Position numbers and translations under genes: made by a program
The notes under the pieces: model-generated
The model's input: the letters and a program-made list of their open reading frames with translations, nothing else
What the model was told of the DNA's origin: nothing
Database searches by the model: none
Source of the DNA: Enterobacter pseudoroggenkampii
GTDB taxonomy: Bacteria; Pseudomonadota; Gammaproteobacteria; Enterobacterales; Enterobacteriaceae
Assembly (NCBI RefSeq): GCF_026420145.1
Contig: NZ_JAPMLV010000010.1
Location: 1 to 64,000 of the forward strand
DNA: 64,000 nucleotides
Direction: 5' to 3'
Shown here: piece after piece, positions 9,782 through 22,090 of the stretch
How positions within the stretch are numbered: position 1 is the stretch's first letter
Layout: each line of letters opens with the position of its first letter

Positions 9782-10558
9782 TTACGCTAAAATACGCGTG
9801 CCAATCGGCGTGCCGTTAAACAGCGCCGGAAGCTGCTCCGCGTGACGCCATGAGGCGATATCCACCGGGCGGCCGAGCGTGCGTGCCGCATCCAGCGCGG
9901 CGTTCACTTTGACGATCATGCCGTCGGTAATAATGCCCTGAGCAATCAGCTGCTCGGCTTTCTCAGCCGTCATTTCCGCGATGCGCTGACCTTTACCGTC
10001 CAGAATGCCGCTCACGTCGGAGAGCAGGATCAGGTCCGCACCCAGCGTTGCCGCCAGCGCGGTCGCCGCCTGGTCAGCGTTAACGTTCATCAGCTCGCCC
10101 TCTTCGGTCACGCCGATGGAGCTCACCACCGGCAGGAAACCGCCTTCCAGCAGCGTGTTAATCAGCTTAGGCGAACCTGGCTGCGCCAGTCCAACGTGGC
10201 CGAGTTCTTCGTCGAGCTGGGTCACTTTTACGCTGTCGCCATCGCCCAGATAGAGGCCCACGGACGCAATATGGTGTTTCTTCGCCCACGCCAGCAGCGT
10301 TTTGTTCGCCGTACCCGCCAGCGCGCCGGTAATGATGTCAATCTGATCCGCAGGCGTCACGCGCAGGCCGTTCTTCTTTTTCACCGGCAGGTTGAGCCCT
10401 TTCATCAACTCATCCACCACACAGCCACCGCCGTGCACAATCACCAGCGGACGTTGATGTGATTCGCGATAGTTCACCAGCGCGGTAAACAGACGCTCCA
10501 GCGCTTCTTCGCTGTCCAGCAGTACACCACCGAGTTTGATAATTAATGGGTTCATCAT
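9782..10558 (-). CDS. argB: N-acetylglutamate kinase
   Basis: ArgB phosphorylates N-acetylglutamate in the second step of arginine synthesis. The product has 258 residues starting [11 protein letters not shown]; a GTG one codon upstream was not preferred because the E. coli form starts at this ATG. The amino-acid-kinase fold is shown by the lysine in IIKLGGV, the glycine-rich VHGGG near residue 45 and the LLSDVSGI block near residue 180. The start follows the argC stop by 6 nt, so the genes are translated from one message. Confidence 0.97.
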   Translation of the reverse strand: MMNPLIIKLGGVLLDSEEALERLFTALVNYRESHQRPLVIVHGGGCVVDELMKGLNLPVKKKNGLRVTPADQIDIITGALAGTANKTLLAWAKKHHIASVGLYLGDGDSVKVTQLDEELGHVGLAQPGSPKLINTLLEGGFLPVVSSIGVTEEGELMNVNADQAATALAATLGADLILLSDVSGILDGKGQRIAEMTAEKAEQLIAQGIITDGMIVKVNAALDAARTLGRPVDIASWRHAEQLPALFNGTPIGTRILA

Positions 10559-10564
10559 CACACC

Positions 10565-11569
10565 TTAAATAAGAGCCTGCGTTTCCGGGAAACCGAAACG
10601 AATATTTGCACACTGCATTGCCTGTGCGGCAGCGCCTTTCAGTAAGTTATCTTCTGCGGCCACCACGATGAGATGCTCACCCTGAACGGCAAAGCCGATA
10701 TCGCAGAACGGCAGACCGACCACGTTTTTCAGCGCCGGCACGCCTTTGTCGTACAGGCGCACCAGCGGTTTATCCGCATACGCCTGCGTGAAGACCTCGC
10801 TCACCTGCTCTTTGGTCACGCCCGGTTTCAGGCGACAGGTGATGGTTTCGAGGATCCCACGCGGGAAGCTGCCCAGGTGCGGGGTGAAAATGACGTCCGC
10901 GCCCAGATGCGTCGTGATTTCAGGGTGATGACGGTGATTAAACACGCCATACGGCTGAAGGCTCACTTCGCAGAAGCTATTGGAGATTGCCGCCTTACGC
11001 CCTGCACCGCTCACGCCGCTGGTGGCGTTGATCACCGGCCACTGGTTCAGATCCAGCAGGCCCGCGTCGATCAGCGGCTTCAGGGAAAGCTGCGCCGCCG
11101 TCGGGTAGCAGCCCGGAACGGCAATCAGGTCCGCTTCTTTCAGTTTATCTGCGCTCCACTCCGCCAGGCCGTACACCGCTTTTTCAAGCAGATCAGGGTG
11201 CTGATGGGTGAAACCGTAATATTTTTCGTAGAACGCGCCGTCGTTAACGCGGAACGCGCCGGAGAGGTCGAAGACCACGCAGCCGGCCGCCAGAAACTGC
11301 GGCGCCAGGTCGTGGCTGACCTCATGCGCGGTGGCTAAAAACACCACGTCGACGCCGTCGGTAAACTCGCTGATGTCAGACATGGGCTGTAGCGGCAGAT
11401 CGACCAGGCCCTTAAGCTGCGGATGCAAATCGGAAATTAACTTTCCTGCATCATTGCTTTGCGCTGACACGGTCAAAGCGGTTATGGTCATATGTGGATG
11501 GCGATTCACGTAGCTTACAAGCTCTGCGCCCGCATAACCGCTAGCGCCTACAATCAGCGTATTCAACAT
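10565..11569 (-). CDS. argC: N-acetyl-gamma-glutamyl-phosphate reductase
   Basis: ArgC reduces N-acetylglutamyl phosphate with NADPH in the third step of arginine synthesis. The 334 residues match E. coli. The Rossmann motif [11 protein letters not shown] is at the N-terminus, and the catalytic cysteine sits in VPGCYPTA near residue 154. It is the first gene of argCBH and divergent from argE, with ARG boxes in the shared control region. Confidence 0.97.
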   Translation of the reverse strand: MLNTLIVGASGYAGAELVSYVNRHPHMTITALTVSAQSNDAGKLISDLHPQLKGLVDLPLQPMSDISEFTDGVDVVFLATAHEVSHDLAPQFLAAGCVVFDLSGAFRVNDGAFYEKYYGFTHQHPDLLEKAVYGLAEWSADKLKEADLIAVPGCYPTAAQLSLKPLIDAGLLDLNQWPVINATSGVSGAGRKAAISNSFCEVSLQPYGVFNHRHHPEITTHLGADVIFTPHLGSFPRGILETITCRLKPGVTKEQVSEVFTQAYADKPLVRLYDKGVPALKNVVGLPFCDIGFAVQGEHLIVVAAEDNLLKGAAAQAMQCANIRFGFPETQALI

Positions 11570-11592
11570 CGGGTTCCTTTATGCTCAACGTT

Positions 11593-11631
11593 AATGTATT
11601 TTTATTCACATTTATTGCATGAATATTGATA
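11593..11631. promoter_or_regulatory. Tandem ARG boxes (ArgR operator)
   Basis: Two 18-bp ARG boxes lie 3 bp apart: AATGTATTTTTATTCACA (11593-11610) and ATTGCATGAATATTGATA (11614-11631). They match the ArgR consensus and the known argE-argCBH operator arrangement. ArgR with arginine should repress both directions. Confidence 0.92.
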
Positions 11632-11657
11632 CTATCACGACCTAAGGTGTGTCAACA

Positions 11658-12809
11658 ATGAAAATGAACTTACCGCCATTTATCGAGATCTACCGCGCCC
11701 TGATTGCCACACCGTCTATCAGCGCAACGGAAGAAGCGCTGGATCAGAGCAATGAGTCTTTAATCAATCTGCTGGCGGGTTGGTTTAGCGATCTTGGGTT
11801 TAACGTTGAGGTTCAGCCCGTCCCCGGCACTCGCCACAAATTTAACCTGCTCGCCAGCACCGGAACCGGTGCGGGCGGCCTGCTGCTGGCCGGTCATACC
11901 GACACCGTGCCGTTTGATGATGGCCGCTGGACGCGCGATCCGTTCACCCTGACCGAGCACGACAACAAGCTCTACGGTCTGGGCACCGCCGACATGAAAG
12001 GCTTCTTCGCCTTTATCCTCGACGCGCTGCGTGATGTGGACGTGACGAAGCTGAAAAAACCGCTCTACATTCTGGCGACCGCCGATGAAGAAACCAGCAT
12101 GGCGGGGGCGCGCTACTTCTCTGAAAACACCTCGATTCGCCCGGATTGCGCCATTATCGGTGAGCCAACGTCGCTGCAGCCGATCCGCGCGCACAAAGGC
12201 CATATTTCTACCGCCGTGCGCGTGCTGGGCCAGTCCGGCCACTCCAGCGATCCGGCGCGCGGCGTGAACGCCATCGAGCTGATGCATGACGCCATCGGCC
12301 GCATCATGACCCTGCGCGACGATCTGAAAGAACGCTATCACTACGAGGCGTTCACCGTGCCGTATCCGACGCTGAACCTCGGCAGCCTGCACGGGGGTGA
12401 TGCCTCCAACCGTATCTGCGCCTGCTGCGAACTGCACATGGATATCCGCCCGCTGCCGGGCATGACCCTGAGCGATCTTGACGGCCTGTTGAATGAGGCG
12501 CTGGCCCCGGTGAGCGAGCGCTGGCCGGGCCGTCTGACGGTCTCCGAGCTGCACCCACCGATCCCGGGTTACGAATGCCCGCCGGACCATCAGCTGGTTG
12601 AAGTTGTGGAAAAACTGCTCGGTGAGAAAACCGACGTGGTGAACTACTGCACCGAAGCGCCGTTTATTCAGACGCTGTGCCCTACCCTGGTCCTTGGCCC
12701 TGGCTCCATCAACCAGGCCCACCAGCCGGATGAATATCTGGAAACCCGCTTTATCAAACCCACCCGCGAACTGATTACCCAGGTTGTGCATCACTTCTGC
12801 TGGCATTAA
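11658..12809 (+). CDS. argE: N-acetylornithine deacetylase
   Basis: ArgE removes the acetyl group from N-acetylornithine to give ornithine. The ATG at 11658 was chosen because AAGG lies 10 nt upstream and the 383-residue length equals E. coli; an in-frame GTG nine bases earlier lacks room for a ribosome site. Metal-binding M20 peptidase motifs are visible: [10 protein letters not shown] (His), GTADMKG (Asp), ADEETSM (Glu) and IGEPT (Glu). The gene is divergent from argCBH under shared ArgR control. Confidence 0.97.
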   Translation: MKMNLPPFIEIYRALIATPSISATEEALDQSNESLINLLAGWFSDLGFNVEVQPVPGTRHKFNLLASTGTGAGGLLLAGHTDTVPFDDGRWTRDPFTLTEHDNKLYGLGTADMKGFFAFILDALRDVDVTKLKKPLYILATADEETSMAGARYFSENTSIRPDCAIIGEPTSLQPIRAHKGHISTAVRVLGQSGHSSDPARGVNAIELMHDAIGRIMTLRDDLKERYHYEAFTVPYPTLNLGSLHGGDASNRICACCELHMDIRPLPGMTLSDLDGLLNEALAPVSERWPGRLTVSELHPPIPGYECPPDHQLVEVVEKLLGEKTDVVNYCTEAPFIQTLCPTLVLGPGSINQAHQPDEYLETRFIKPTRELITQVVHHFCWH

Positions 12810-12825
12810 AACCATACCGAAGAGT

Positions 12826-12860
12826 CCCCTCTCCCTGTGGGAGAGGGTTAGGGTGAGGGC
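12826..12860. repeat. Dispersed CCCTCTCCC...GGTGAGGGC repeat, copy 2
   Basis: The copy runs CCCCTCTCCCTGTGGGAGAG then GGTTAGGGTGAGGGC, just past the argE stop codon. It is the same repeat as at 8282-8315 and, inverted, at 22046-22079. Confidence 0.85.
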
Positions 12861-13080
12861 AACAAATCGCATGATCTCCGTCACATTCCCATAAGCATCT
12901 CTTATCTGACGCAATGCGAATTAAATTTCGTAAATTGCCCGCATTTATTCGTTTGCTGAACCGTTTTCGCAGCAATTGACGACGGGGGTTTTACGTGGCT
13001 TTATAAAGGGAGATGACAAAATAATGTCCAGAAGATTTTCGCCTGGGCATAAACAAAAATGATGGGGTGACTGGGTTTTT

Positions 13081-15732
13081 ATGAACGAACAATATTCCGC
13101 GTTGCGTAGTAATGTCAGTATGCTCGGCAAAGTGCTTGGAGATACCATCAAAGATGCGTTGGGGGAGAACATCCTCGACCGCGTTGAAACCATCCGCAAG
13201 CTGTCTAAATCTTCCCGCGCCGGTAACGAGGCCAGTCGTCAGGAGCTGCTCACCACCTTGCAGAACCTCTCTAACGATGAGCTGCTGCCCGTTGCACGCG
13301 CATTCAGCCAGTTCCTGAACCTGGCCAACACCGCTGAGCAATACCACAGCATTTCGCCAAACGGCGAAGCGGCCAGCAACCCGGAAGTCATTGCCCGCAC
13401 CCTTCGTAAACTGAAAGACCAGCCAGACCTCAACGAAGCCACCATCAAAAAAGCGGTGGAGTCGCTTTCGCTGGAGTTGGTGCTGACCGCACACCCAACC
13501 GAAATTACCCGTCGCACTCTGATCCACAAAATGGTGGAAGTGAACAACTGCCTCAAGCAGCTGGATAACAAAGACATTGCCGACTACGAACGCAACCAGC
13601 TGATGCGCCGTCTGCGCCAGCTGATTGCCCAGTCCTGGCACACCGATGAAATTCGTAAGCATCGCCCAAGCCCGGTCGACGAAGCCAAATGGGGTTTTGC
13701 GGTGGTGGAAAACAGCCTGTGGGAAGGGGTACCGAACTACCTGCGCGAGCTGAACGAACAGCTGGAAGAGAACCTCGGCTACCGCCTGCCGGTTGATTTT
13801 GTTCCGGTGCGCTTCACCTCCTGGATGGGCGGTGACCGCGACGGCAACCCGAACGTGACCGCGGAAATCACCCGCCACGTCCTGCTGCTGAGCCGCTGGA
13901 AAGCGACCGATCTGTTCCTGAAAGATATTCAGGTATTGATCTCCGAGCTGTCGATGGTTGAAGCGACGCCAGAACTGCGCGCGCTCGCCGGCGAAGAAGG
14001 CGCCAGCGAGCCGTACCGTTTCCTGATGAAAAAGCTGCGTGGTCAGCTGATGGCCACTCAGGCCTGGCTGGAAGCACGCCTGAAAGGCCAGCGCCTGCCA
14101 AAACCAGAAGGCCTGCTCAGCCAGAACGAACAGCTCTGGGAGCCGCTTTACGCCTGTTATAAATCACTGCAGGCCTGCGGGATGGGTATCATCGCTAACG
14201 GCGAACTGCTCGACACCCTGCGTCGCGTGAAGTGTTTCGGCGTGCCGCTGGTGCGTATCGACGTACGTCAGGAAAGTACCCGTCATACCGAAGCGCTGGG
14301 CGAGCTGACCCGCTATCTCGGCATCGGCGATTATGAAAGCTGGTCCGAAGCTGACAAGCAGGCGTTCCTGATCCGCGAGCTGAACTCGAAGCGCCCTCTG
14401 CTGCCGCGCAACTGGGAGCCAAGCAACGAAACCCGCGAAGTGCTCAACACCTGTAAAGCGATCGTTGATGCGCCGAAAGGATCGGTGGCCGCCTATGTGA
14501 TCTCCATGGCGAAGACCCCGTCCGACGTGCTTGGCGTTCACCTTCTGCTGAAAGAAGCGGGAATCGACTACGCCCTGCCGGTCGCCCCGCTGTTTGAGAC
14601 CCTCGACGACCTGAACAATGCCAACGACGTCATGAGCCAGCTGTTGAATATCGACTGGTACCGCGGCTTTATTCAGGGCAAACAGATGGTGATGATTGGC
14701 TATTCCGACTCCGCGAAAGACGCGGGCGTGATGGCAGCATCCTGGGCGCAATATCAGGCGCAGGACGCACTGATCAAAACCTGCGAGAAAGCCGGTATTG
14801 AACTGACCCTGTTCCACGGACGCGGTGGTTCAATTGGCCGTGGCGGCGCACCGGCGCACGCAGCGCTGCTGTCGCAGCCGCCGGGAAGCCTGAAAGGCGG
14901 CCTGCGCGTCACCGAGCAGGGCGAGATGATCCGCTTCAAATACGGCCTGCCGGAAGTGACCATCAGCAGCCTGTCGCTCTATACCAGCGCGATCCTGGAA
15001 GCCAACCTGCTGCCACCGCCGGAGCCGAAAGCCTCCTGGTGCCATATCATGGACGAGCTGTCGGCTATCTCCTGCGATCTGTACCGCGGCTACGTGCGTG
15101 AAAACAAAGATTTCGTCCCTTACTTCCGTTCAGCCACCCCTGAGCAGGAGCTGGGTAAACTGCCGCTGGGCTCACGTCCTGCGAAGCGTCGCCCAACCGG
15201 TGGCGTAGAGTCTCTGCGCGCGATCCCGTGGATCTTTGCCTGGACGCAGAACCGCCTGATGCTGCCCGCCTGGCTGGGCGCCGGTGCTGCGCTGCAAAAA
15301 GTGGTGGAAGACGGCAAACAGAACGAGCTGGAAACCATGTGCCGCGACTGGCCGTTCTTTTCTACCCGTCTGGGGATGCTGGAGATGGTCTTCTCGAAAG
15401 CTGACCTGTGGCTGGCGGAATACTACGACCAGCGTCTGGTGAAACCTGAACTGTGGGCGCTGGGTAAAGAGCTGCGCGAACTGCTGGAAGGCGACATCAA
15501 AGTGGTGCTGGACATCGCCAACGACTCACATCTGATGGCAGACCTGCCGTGGATTGCAGAGTCTATTCAGCTGCGTAACATTTACACCGACCCGCTGAAC
15601 GTCCTGCAGGCAGAGCTGCTGCACCGTTCGCGTCTGGCGGAAGAAGAAGGTAAAGAGCCGGATCCGCGCGTTGAACAGGCGCTGATGGTGACGATTGCGG
15701 GCGTTGCGGCGGGTATGCGTAACACCGGCTAA
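13081..15732 (+). CDS. ppc: Phosphoenolpyruvate carboxylase
   Basis: Ppc carboxylates phosphoenolpyruvate to oxaloacetate, refilling the TCA cycle. The 883 residues match E. coli exactly in length. Active-site blocks are intact: [11 protein letters not shown] (catalytic His near 138), [10 protein letters not shown] (Lys near 546) and [12 protein letters not shown] near residues 579-590. The protein ends in the conserved MRNTG terminus. It is usually activated by acetyl-CoA and inhibited by aspartate (family knowledge). The gene stands alone, with about 270 bp upstream containing the dispersed repeat. Confidence 0.98.
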   Translation: MNEQYSALRSNVSMLGKVLGDTIKDALGENILDRVETIRKLSKSSRAGNEASRQELLTTLQNLSNDELLPVARAFSQFLNLANTAEQYHSISPNGEAASNPEVIARTLRKLKDQPDLNEATIKKAVESLSLELVLTAHPTEITRRTLIHKMVEVNNCLKQLDNKDIADYERNQLMRRLRQLIAQSWHTDEIRKHRPSPVDEAKWGFAVVENSLWEGVPNYLRELNEQLEENLGYRLPVDFVPVRFTSWMGGDRDGNPNVTAEITRHVLLLSRWKATDLFLKDIQVLISELSMVEATPELRALAGEEGASEPYRFLMKKLRGQLMATQAWLEARLKGQRLPKPEGLLSQNEQLWEPLYACYKSLQACGMGIIANGELLDTLRRVKCFGVPLVRIDVRQESTRHTEALGELTRYLGIGDYESWSEADKQAFLIRELNSKRPLLPRNWEPSNETREVLNTCKAIVDAPKGSVAAYVISMAKTPSDVLGVHLLLKEAGIDYALPVAPLFETLDDLNNANDVMSQLLNIDWYRGFIQGKQMVMIGYSDSAKDAGVMAASWAQYQAQDALIKTCEKAGIELTLFHGRGGSIGRGGAPAHAALLSQPPGSLKGGLRVTEQGEMIRFKYGLPEVTISSLSLYTSAILEANLLPPPEPKASWCHIMDELSAISCDLYRGYVRENKDFVPYFRSATPEQELGKLPLGSRPAKRRPTGGVESLRAIPWIFAWTQNRLMLPAWLGAGAALQKVVEDGKQNELETMCRDWPFFSTRLGMLEMVFSKADLWLAEYYDQRLVKPELWALGKELRELLEGDIKVVLDIANDSHLMADLPWIAESIQLRNIYTDPLNVLQAELLHRSRLAEEEGKEPDPRVEQALMVTIAGVAAGMRNTG

Positions 15733-15740
15733 TGCTTTAT

Positions 15741-15808
15741 GCCCGGCGGCGCTAACGCTTGCACGGGCCTACGTTAAGTAGGCCAGGTAAGCGTTAGCGC
15801 CACCCGGC
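15741..15808. repeat. Pair of REP (BIME-type) palindromes
   Basis: Inverted REP units, GCCCGGCGGCGCTAACGCTT and AGGTAAGCGTTAGCGCCACC, lie between ppc and the AraC-type gene. The second unit is nearly the same as the one at 18546-18577. Confidence 0.8.
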
Positions 15809-15827
15809 AAATTTCGGTAGTCTCCTT

Positions 15828-16592
15828 ATGCATTCCGATATCACCCAGATTTTGACTGACTTGGTGAACCGCACGTTACCGCTGGGTCAGATTCATTTCT
15901 CAGCGCTGGCTGAACAGCATCCCCGCACATATCCCTGCCTCCGTATTACCCTTGGTACCCCCAGCGAGGCGATTTTTTCTTTTTTTGGACAAACCACGCA
16001 TCCTGCGCCTCACGTCATGAGCATACATTTCGGTAAGCAGCAGCTTACAATCGAGTTACAGCGTGACAATGTGCTCTTACAACAACTCCAGGTTGCCCGA
16101 CGTGGTCCGCGAACGGGGGCTTTTCTTCTGCAAACGCTCACCGAATTACAGATGCAGCCTGAGGAACAAGACACAGCAAGGCTGGTAGTTTTAAGCCTGC
16201 TCAGCCACTGCCGGGATCTGCTTGGCAGTGAAATTCACACTGACAGCCGCAGCCGGGCACTGTTCGAAGCCGTTCGGAGCTATATCGAAGAAAATTATGC
16301 CTCTTTGTTAACTCGCGAATCCGTGGCACAGGCGTTCTACATCTCACCAAACTACCTTTCCCATCTATTCCAGAAAGTCGGCAGCGTCGGATTCAATGAA
16401 TATTTAACAAAAACGCGCCTGGAACATGCGCGTCAGCTGCTGAAAGGCTACGATCTCAAAATTAAAGATATCGCCACACGCTGCGGATTTACGGACAGCA
16501 ACTACTTTTGCCGTCTCTTTCGCAAGCACACCGAACGTTCCCCTTCCGAATATCGACGCCAGTACCACAGCCAGCTGATCGCCAAAAAGTAG
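15828..16592 (+). CDS. AraC-family transcriptional regulator
   Basis: This 254-residue protein ends in two helix-turn-helix units typical of AraC regulators (about residues 155-250). They show SVAQAFYISPNYLSHLFQK, then IKDIATRCGFTDSNYFCRLF and SPSEYRRQY. The N-terminal 140 residues look like a cupin-type sensing domain but have no motif I can name. It is not a match to E. coli YijO, the AraC-type gene found near ppc in K-12. It lies just upstream of fsaB-gldA on the same strand, so these are the likeliest targets. That link is inference from position. Confidence 0.9.
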   Translation: MHSDITQILTDLVNRTLPLGQIHFSALAEQHPRTYPCLRITLGTPSEAIFSFFGQTTHPAPHVMSIHFGKQQLTIELQRDNVLLQQLQVARRGPRTGAFLLQTLTELQMQPEEQDTARLVVLSLLSHCRDLLGSEIHTDSRSRALFEAVRSYIEENYASLLTRESVAQAFYISPNYLSHLFQKVGSVGFNEYLTKTRLEHARQLLKGYDLKIKDIATRCGFTDSNYFCRLFRKHTERSPSEYRRQYHSQLIAKK

Positions 16593-16720
16593 CATTGTGA
16601 TCGCTCTCTCACTTCTCTAAGGACATTACATTTGTCCAGTATTTGGCAAAATTGACCTGTATTCGCCGCACCTGGGTGCGCCGTATCCTTTATTCAACCT
16701 TTTTGACTTAAGGAAAAATA

Positions 16721-17383
16721 ATGGAACTGTACCTGGATACCGCCAACGTGGCGGAAGTTGAACGTCTGGCGCGCATCTTTCCTATTGCGGGCGTCACCAC
16801 CAACCCGAGCATCATCGCCGCCAGCCGCGAATCCATCTGGGACGTGCTGCCGCGTCTGCAAAAAGCCATCGGACCGGAAGGCACGCTGTTTGCTCAAACC
16901 ATGAGCCGCGATGCCGAAGGCATGGTGGCGGAAGCCAAACGTTTGAGTAACGCCATACCGGACATCGTGGTGAAAATCCCTGTCACGGCTGAGGGCCTTA
17001 CCGCGATCAAGGCGTTGAAAAAAGAGGGGATAACCACTCTGGGGACCGCCGTTTATAGCGCTGCACAGGGCTTGCTCGCCGCACTCGCAGGGGCGAAATA
17101 TGTCGCGCCGTACGTAAACCGCGTTGATGCGCAGGGCGGTGACGGCATTCGCATGGTGCAGGAGCTGCAGTCTCTGCTGGAACTGCACGCGCCGGAAAGC
17201 AAGGTGCTGGCCGCCAGCTTCAAAACGCCGCGTCAGGCGCTGGACTGTCTGTTGGCGGGATGCGAGGCAATCACGCTTCCCTTAGACGTAGCGCAACACA
17301 TGCTCGGCACGCCAGCGGTAGAGTCAGCCATAGAGAAGTTTGAGCAGGACTGGAAAAACGCGTTTGGTAACCTCAACCTCTAA
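16721..17383 (+). CDS. fsaB: Fructose-6-phosphate aldolase (FSA/TalC type)
   Basis: The enzyme makes or cleaves fructose 6-phosphate from dihydroxyacetone and glyceraldehyde 3-phosphate. The 220-residue product is the size of FSA. The Schiff-base lysine is Lys85 in VVKIPVT, and the N-terminal YLDTANV and VTTNPSI blocks are family hallmarks. It is followed after 12 bp by gldA, whose product makes dihydroxyacetone from glycerol. The two probably form an operon. FsaB was preferred over FsaA because of the gldA linkage known in E. coli. Confidence 0.94.
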   Translation: MELYLDTANVAEVERLARIFPIAGVTTNPSIIAASRESIWDVLPRLQKAIGPEGTLFAQTMSRDAEGMVAEAKRLSNAIPDIVVKIPVTAEGLTAIKALKKEGITTLGTAVYSAAQGLLAALAGAKYVAPYVNRVDAQGGDGIRMVQELQSLLELHAPESKVLAASFKTPRQALDCLLAGCEAITLPLDVAQHMLGTPAVESAIEKFEQDWKNAFGNLNL

Positions 17384-17395
17384 GGGAGAACTGTT

Positions 17396-18493
17396 ATGGA
17401 CCGTATCATTCAATCGCCGGGGAAATATATCCAGGGCGCTGATGTGCTTACCCGTCTCGGCGACTACCTGAAACCCCTGGCCAATCGCTGGCTGGTGGTC
17501 GGCGATAAATTTGTGCTGGGTTTTGCCGAAGAGACCCTGCGTCAGAGTTTTAAAAAAGCCGAACTGCATGCCGAAATCGCGCCGTTTGGTGGTGAATGTT
17601 CACAAAATGAAATCGATCGCCTGAAAAAGCTGGCCGACAGCGCCGACTGCCTGGCAGTGCTGGGCATTGGCGGCGGTAAAACGCTGGATACCGCCAAAGC
17701 GCTGGCCCATTTCATGGACGTACCCGTCGCTATTGCGCCAACTATCGCCTCCACCGATGCGCCATGCAGCGCCCTTTCCGTCATTTACACCGACAGCGGT
17801 GAGTTCGATCGCTACCTGATGCTGCCTCACAACCCGAACATGGTTATCGTCGATACCAAAGTGGTAGCGGGTGCGCCGGCACGTCTGCTGGCCGCCGGGA
17901 TTGGCGATGCGCTGGCGACGTGGTTTGAAGCACGCGCCTGCTCGCGCAGCGGTGCGACCACCATGGCGGGCGGCAAATGTACGCAGGCAGCACTCGCGCT
18001 GGCCGAGCTGTGCTACAACACGCTGGTTGAAGAGGGTGAAAAAGCCATGCTGGCGGCGGAACAGCATGTGGTTACACCGGCGCTGGAACGCATTATCGAA
18101 GCCAACACCTATCTCAGCGGCGTAGGCTTTGAAAGCGGCGGGCTGGCGGCAGCACACGCTATTCATAACGGCATGACGGCGGTGCCGGACGCGCATCACT
18201 TCTATCACGGCGAAAAAGTGGCGTTTGGTACGCTGACGCAGCTGGTACTGGAAAACGCGCCGGTAGAAGAAATAGAGACCGTCGCCGCGCTTTGTCACAG
18301 CGTTGGGCTGCCGATCACGCTGGCACAGCTGAACATCAAAGAGGATATTCCGGCCAAAATGCGTCTGATCGCGGAAGCGTCCTGTGCGGAAGGAGAAACC
18401 ATCCACAACATGCCCGGCGGCGTAACGCCGGATCAGGTGTATGCGGCACTGCTGGTAGCCGACCAGTATGGGCAGCGGTTCCTGCAGGAGTGA
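17396..18493 (+). CDS. gldA: Glycerol dehydrogenase
   Basis: GldA oxidises glycerol to dihydroxyacetone with NAD+, or works in reverse on carbonyls such as methylglyoxal-derived compounds. The 365 residues show the iron/zinc alcohol dehydrogenase III fold: [13 protein letters not shown] near residue 92, the metal-ligand aspartate in [14 protein letters not shown], and histidines in [10 protein letters not shown] and [13 protein letters not shown] strong terminator follows at once. It is paired with fsaB. Confidence 0.96.
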   Translation: MDRIIQSPGKYIQGADVLTRLGDYLKPLANRWLVVGDKFVLGFAEETLRQSFKKAELHAEIAPFGGECSQNEIDRLKKLADSADCLAVLGIGGGKTLDTAKALAHFMDVPVAIAPTIASTDAPCSALSVIYTDSGEFDRYLMLPHNPNMVIVDTKVVAGAPARLLAAGIGDALATWFEARACSRSGATTMAGGKCTQAALALAELCYNTLVEEGEKAMLAAEQHVVTPALERIIEANTYLSGVGFESGGLAAAHAIHNGMTAVPDAHHFYHGEKVAFGTLTQLVLENAPVEEIETVAALCHSVGLPITLAQLNIKEDIPAKMRLIAEASCAEGETIHNMPGGVTPDQVYAALLVADQYGQRFLQE

Positions 18494-18510
18494 GAGTAAA
18501 TAGCGTGAAT

Positions 18511-18541
18511 AAAAATCCCCGCATCAGCGGGGATTTTTTTT
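18511..18541 (+). terminator. Rho-independent terminator after gldA
   Basis: The stem ATCCCCGC-ATCA-GCGGGGAT is followed by eight T residues. The A-run on the other side means it could also act for katG transcription. Confidence 0.92.
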
Positions 18542-18545
18542 GCCC

Positions 18546-18577
18546 GTAGGCCGGGTAAGCGTTAGCGCCACCCGGCA
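18546..18577. repeat. REP palindrome
   Basis: The unit GTAGGCCGGGTAAGCGTTAG with arm CGCCACCCGGC lies between the convergent gldA and katG. Confidence 0.8.
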
Positions 18578-18583
18578 CAAGGG

Positions 18584-20941
<2,358 letters not shown>

Positions 20942-20947
20942 TCAAAA

Positions 20948-20972
20948 AACCCTCCGAAGAGGGCTCTTTTTT
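20948..20972 (-). terminator. Terminator after metF
   Basis: The stem CCCTC-CGAA-GAGGG (20950-20963) is flanked by A- and T-runs on both sides, so it could work in either direction. It ends the metF message. Confidence 0.85.
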
Positions 20973-20973
20973 G

Positions 20974-21867
<894 letters not shown>

Positions 21868-21906
21868 TTACCTCTATCAATCGCGTGTCATTGTCTGTTG
21901 TGTTGT

Positions 21907-21938
21907 GAACTTCTATACGTTTAGACGTCCAGATGTAA
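21907..21938. promoter_or_regulatory. MetJ operator of metF (met boxes)
   Basis: Four adjoining 8-mers resemble the AGACGTCT consensus: GAACTTCT, ATACGTTT, AGACGTCC and AGATGTAA. The third is the strongest. Confidence 0.85.
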
Positions 21939-22045
21939 AAATGACGGAAAAGCGGAGGGACGTCAATAGAAATAATCAACAATAACGGTGAGGTTTGCTC
22001 AGGGAATATGAGAAAAATTCAAGATGAGGGTGAGTGCGGTCTGAT

Positions 22046-22079
22046 GCCCTCACCCTAACCCTCTCCCACAGGGAGAGGG
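22046..22079. repeat. Dispersed CCCTCTCCC...GGTGAGGGC repeat, copy 3 (inverted)
   Basis: The inverse form, GCCCTCACCCTAACCCTCTC followed by CCACAGGGAGAGGG, sits just past the metL stop codon. It matches copies 1 and 2 in this window, and copy 2 exactly over most of its length. Confidence 0.85.
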
Positions 22080-22090
22080 AAATGCAGATG

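Noticed and set aside
12991..13878. Long open frame antisense to the start of ppc
   Set aside because: Highly conserved ppc codons on the other strand explain it. It has no ribosome site and a low-complexity His/Gln/Arg-rich product typical of mirror frames. The same holds for long frames opposite metL, argE, hslU, glpX and fdoG.
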